Positions 50,301 through 50,626 of a DNA stretch of 50,626 bases are shown here, one piece after another. Location of the stretch: the NCBI RefSeq assembly GCF_004359215.1, contig NC_090615.1, forward strand, positions 3,663,926-3,714,551, written 5' to 3'. Position 1 is the first letter of the stretch; each line of letters starts with the position of its first letter. The notes under the pieces are model-generated. The model did no database searches, had not been told where the DNA came from, and worked only from the letters and a program-made list of their open reading frames with translations. Source of the stretch: Bremia lactucae. Its lineage: Eukaryota; Oomycota; Peronosporomycetes; Peronosporales; Peronosporaceae. The translations under genes and the position numbers were made by a program.

Positions 50301-50626
50301 GCCTTGAGTTGCGCGAGCCATACGTCTTTGGGTCACTAAAAGCTTTTAAAACCCGACTCAAACAGACGTTTGAACCACCAAGGGCTGAGTTTAGCGCTTT
50401 TTCAGAGCTTCTGAAACTCAAGCAAGGTAAGCGTGATGTTCACGCATATGCCCAGCACATACGACTCTTAGCGAGTTGTAATGCAAATAACCCAGTTAAT
50501 GAACACACGTTGATTACGGTGTTCATGCAAGGTCTTACGGATGGTCCCGTTAAGACCCACCTGTTCCGCTTGGAACTGGATACGCTTGAAGAAGCAATAT
50601 CCGTTGCGGAACAGGAGGACTTTAGC
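50301..50626 (+). CDS. Gypsy gag fragment, open to the window edge
   Basis: An uninterrupted plus-strand frame of 108 codons encodes a retrotransposon gag domain: ELREPYVFGSLKAFKTRLKQ, FEPPRAEFSAFSELLKLKQG, VHAYAQHIRLLASC and TLITVFMQGLTDGPVKTHLF. These parallel element A's gag (FTTKIRTMYQPPN, KRSLQDYVT, VFMQGL-type block) but come from a different element. Both ends are cut (gap and window edge). It is on the same strand as the preceding antisense ORF, so relation across the gap is unknown. Confidence 0.8.

Overview
The window looks like nuclear DNA of an oomycete, probably a Phytophthora/downy-mildew relative (Peronosporaceae). The reasons are densely packed protein genes with very short introns (55-72 nt where I could place them), abundant decayed Ty3/gypsy elements with C-terminal chromodomains, a short-chain dehydrogenase and purple acid phosphatase of oomycete style, and an inserted patch of mitochondrial DNA carrying nad9, atp1 and large-subunit rRNA pieces. 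The species assignment is inference; no search was run.

Layout. 1-597: right end of an LTR retrotransposon (LTR type II). 1081-6375: a decayed gypsy element (A, LTR type I). 6415-8640: remnant of a third gypsy family on the minus strand. 9600-23920: a gene island: a DUF1765-like protein (+), a multi-span membrane/coiled-coil protein (-), the tRNA t6A ATPase TsaE (-), the ubiquitin-chain elongation factor E4/Ufd2 (+), a wrecked purple acid phosphatase pseudogene containing an inversion, and an unrecognised 590-residue protein (-). 24101-28758: gypsy element B, a 16-bp minisatellite, a Ty1/copia remnant and an LTR fragment ending in a 100-N gap. 29622-36559: a second gene island: the ribosome-assembly GTPase BMS1, tRNA-Arg(TCT), a nucleolar-type RRM protein, and a tandem pair of short-chain dehydrogenases (one dead, one intact). 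36815-50626: gypsy elements C, D and E, mostly on the minus strand, with a second gap at 50201-50300.

How the genes fit together. BMS1, the RRM protein and tRNA-Arg form a small translation/ribosome-biogenesis neighbourhood. TsaE (tRNA modification) and E4 are divergent with only 81 bp between their start codons. All other neighbours appear functionally unrelated.

Most unusual signals. (1) Both main gypsy families carry an open frame on the strand OPPOSITE to gag-pol, between the chromodomain and the 3' polypurine tract. For family I it is present in four places, and at least two copies are clearly homologous proteins. (2) The LTRs of both families are built from chains of short perfect or near-perfect hairpins whose stems persist although their sequences differ between copies. 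(3) Element D contains a composite mitochondrial insertion of at least three non-adjacent mitochondrial loci. (4) In the phosphatase pseudogene three separate metal-binding motifs are each broken, and the 5' part of the gene is inverted in place.
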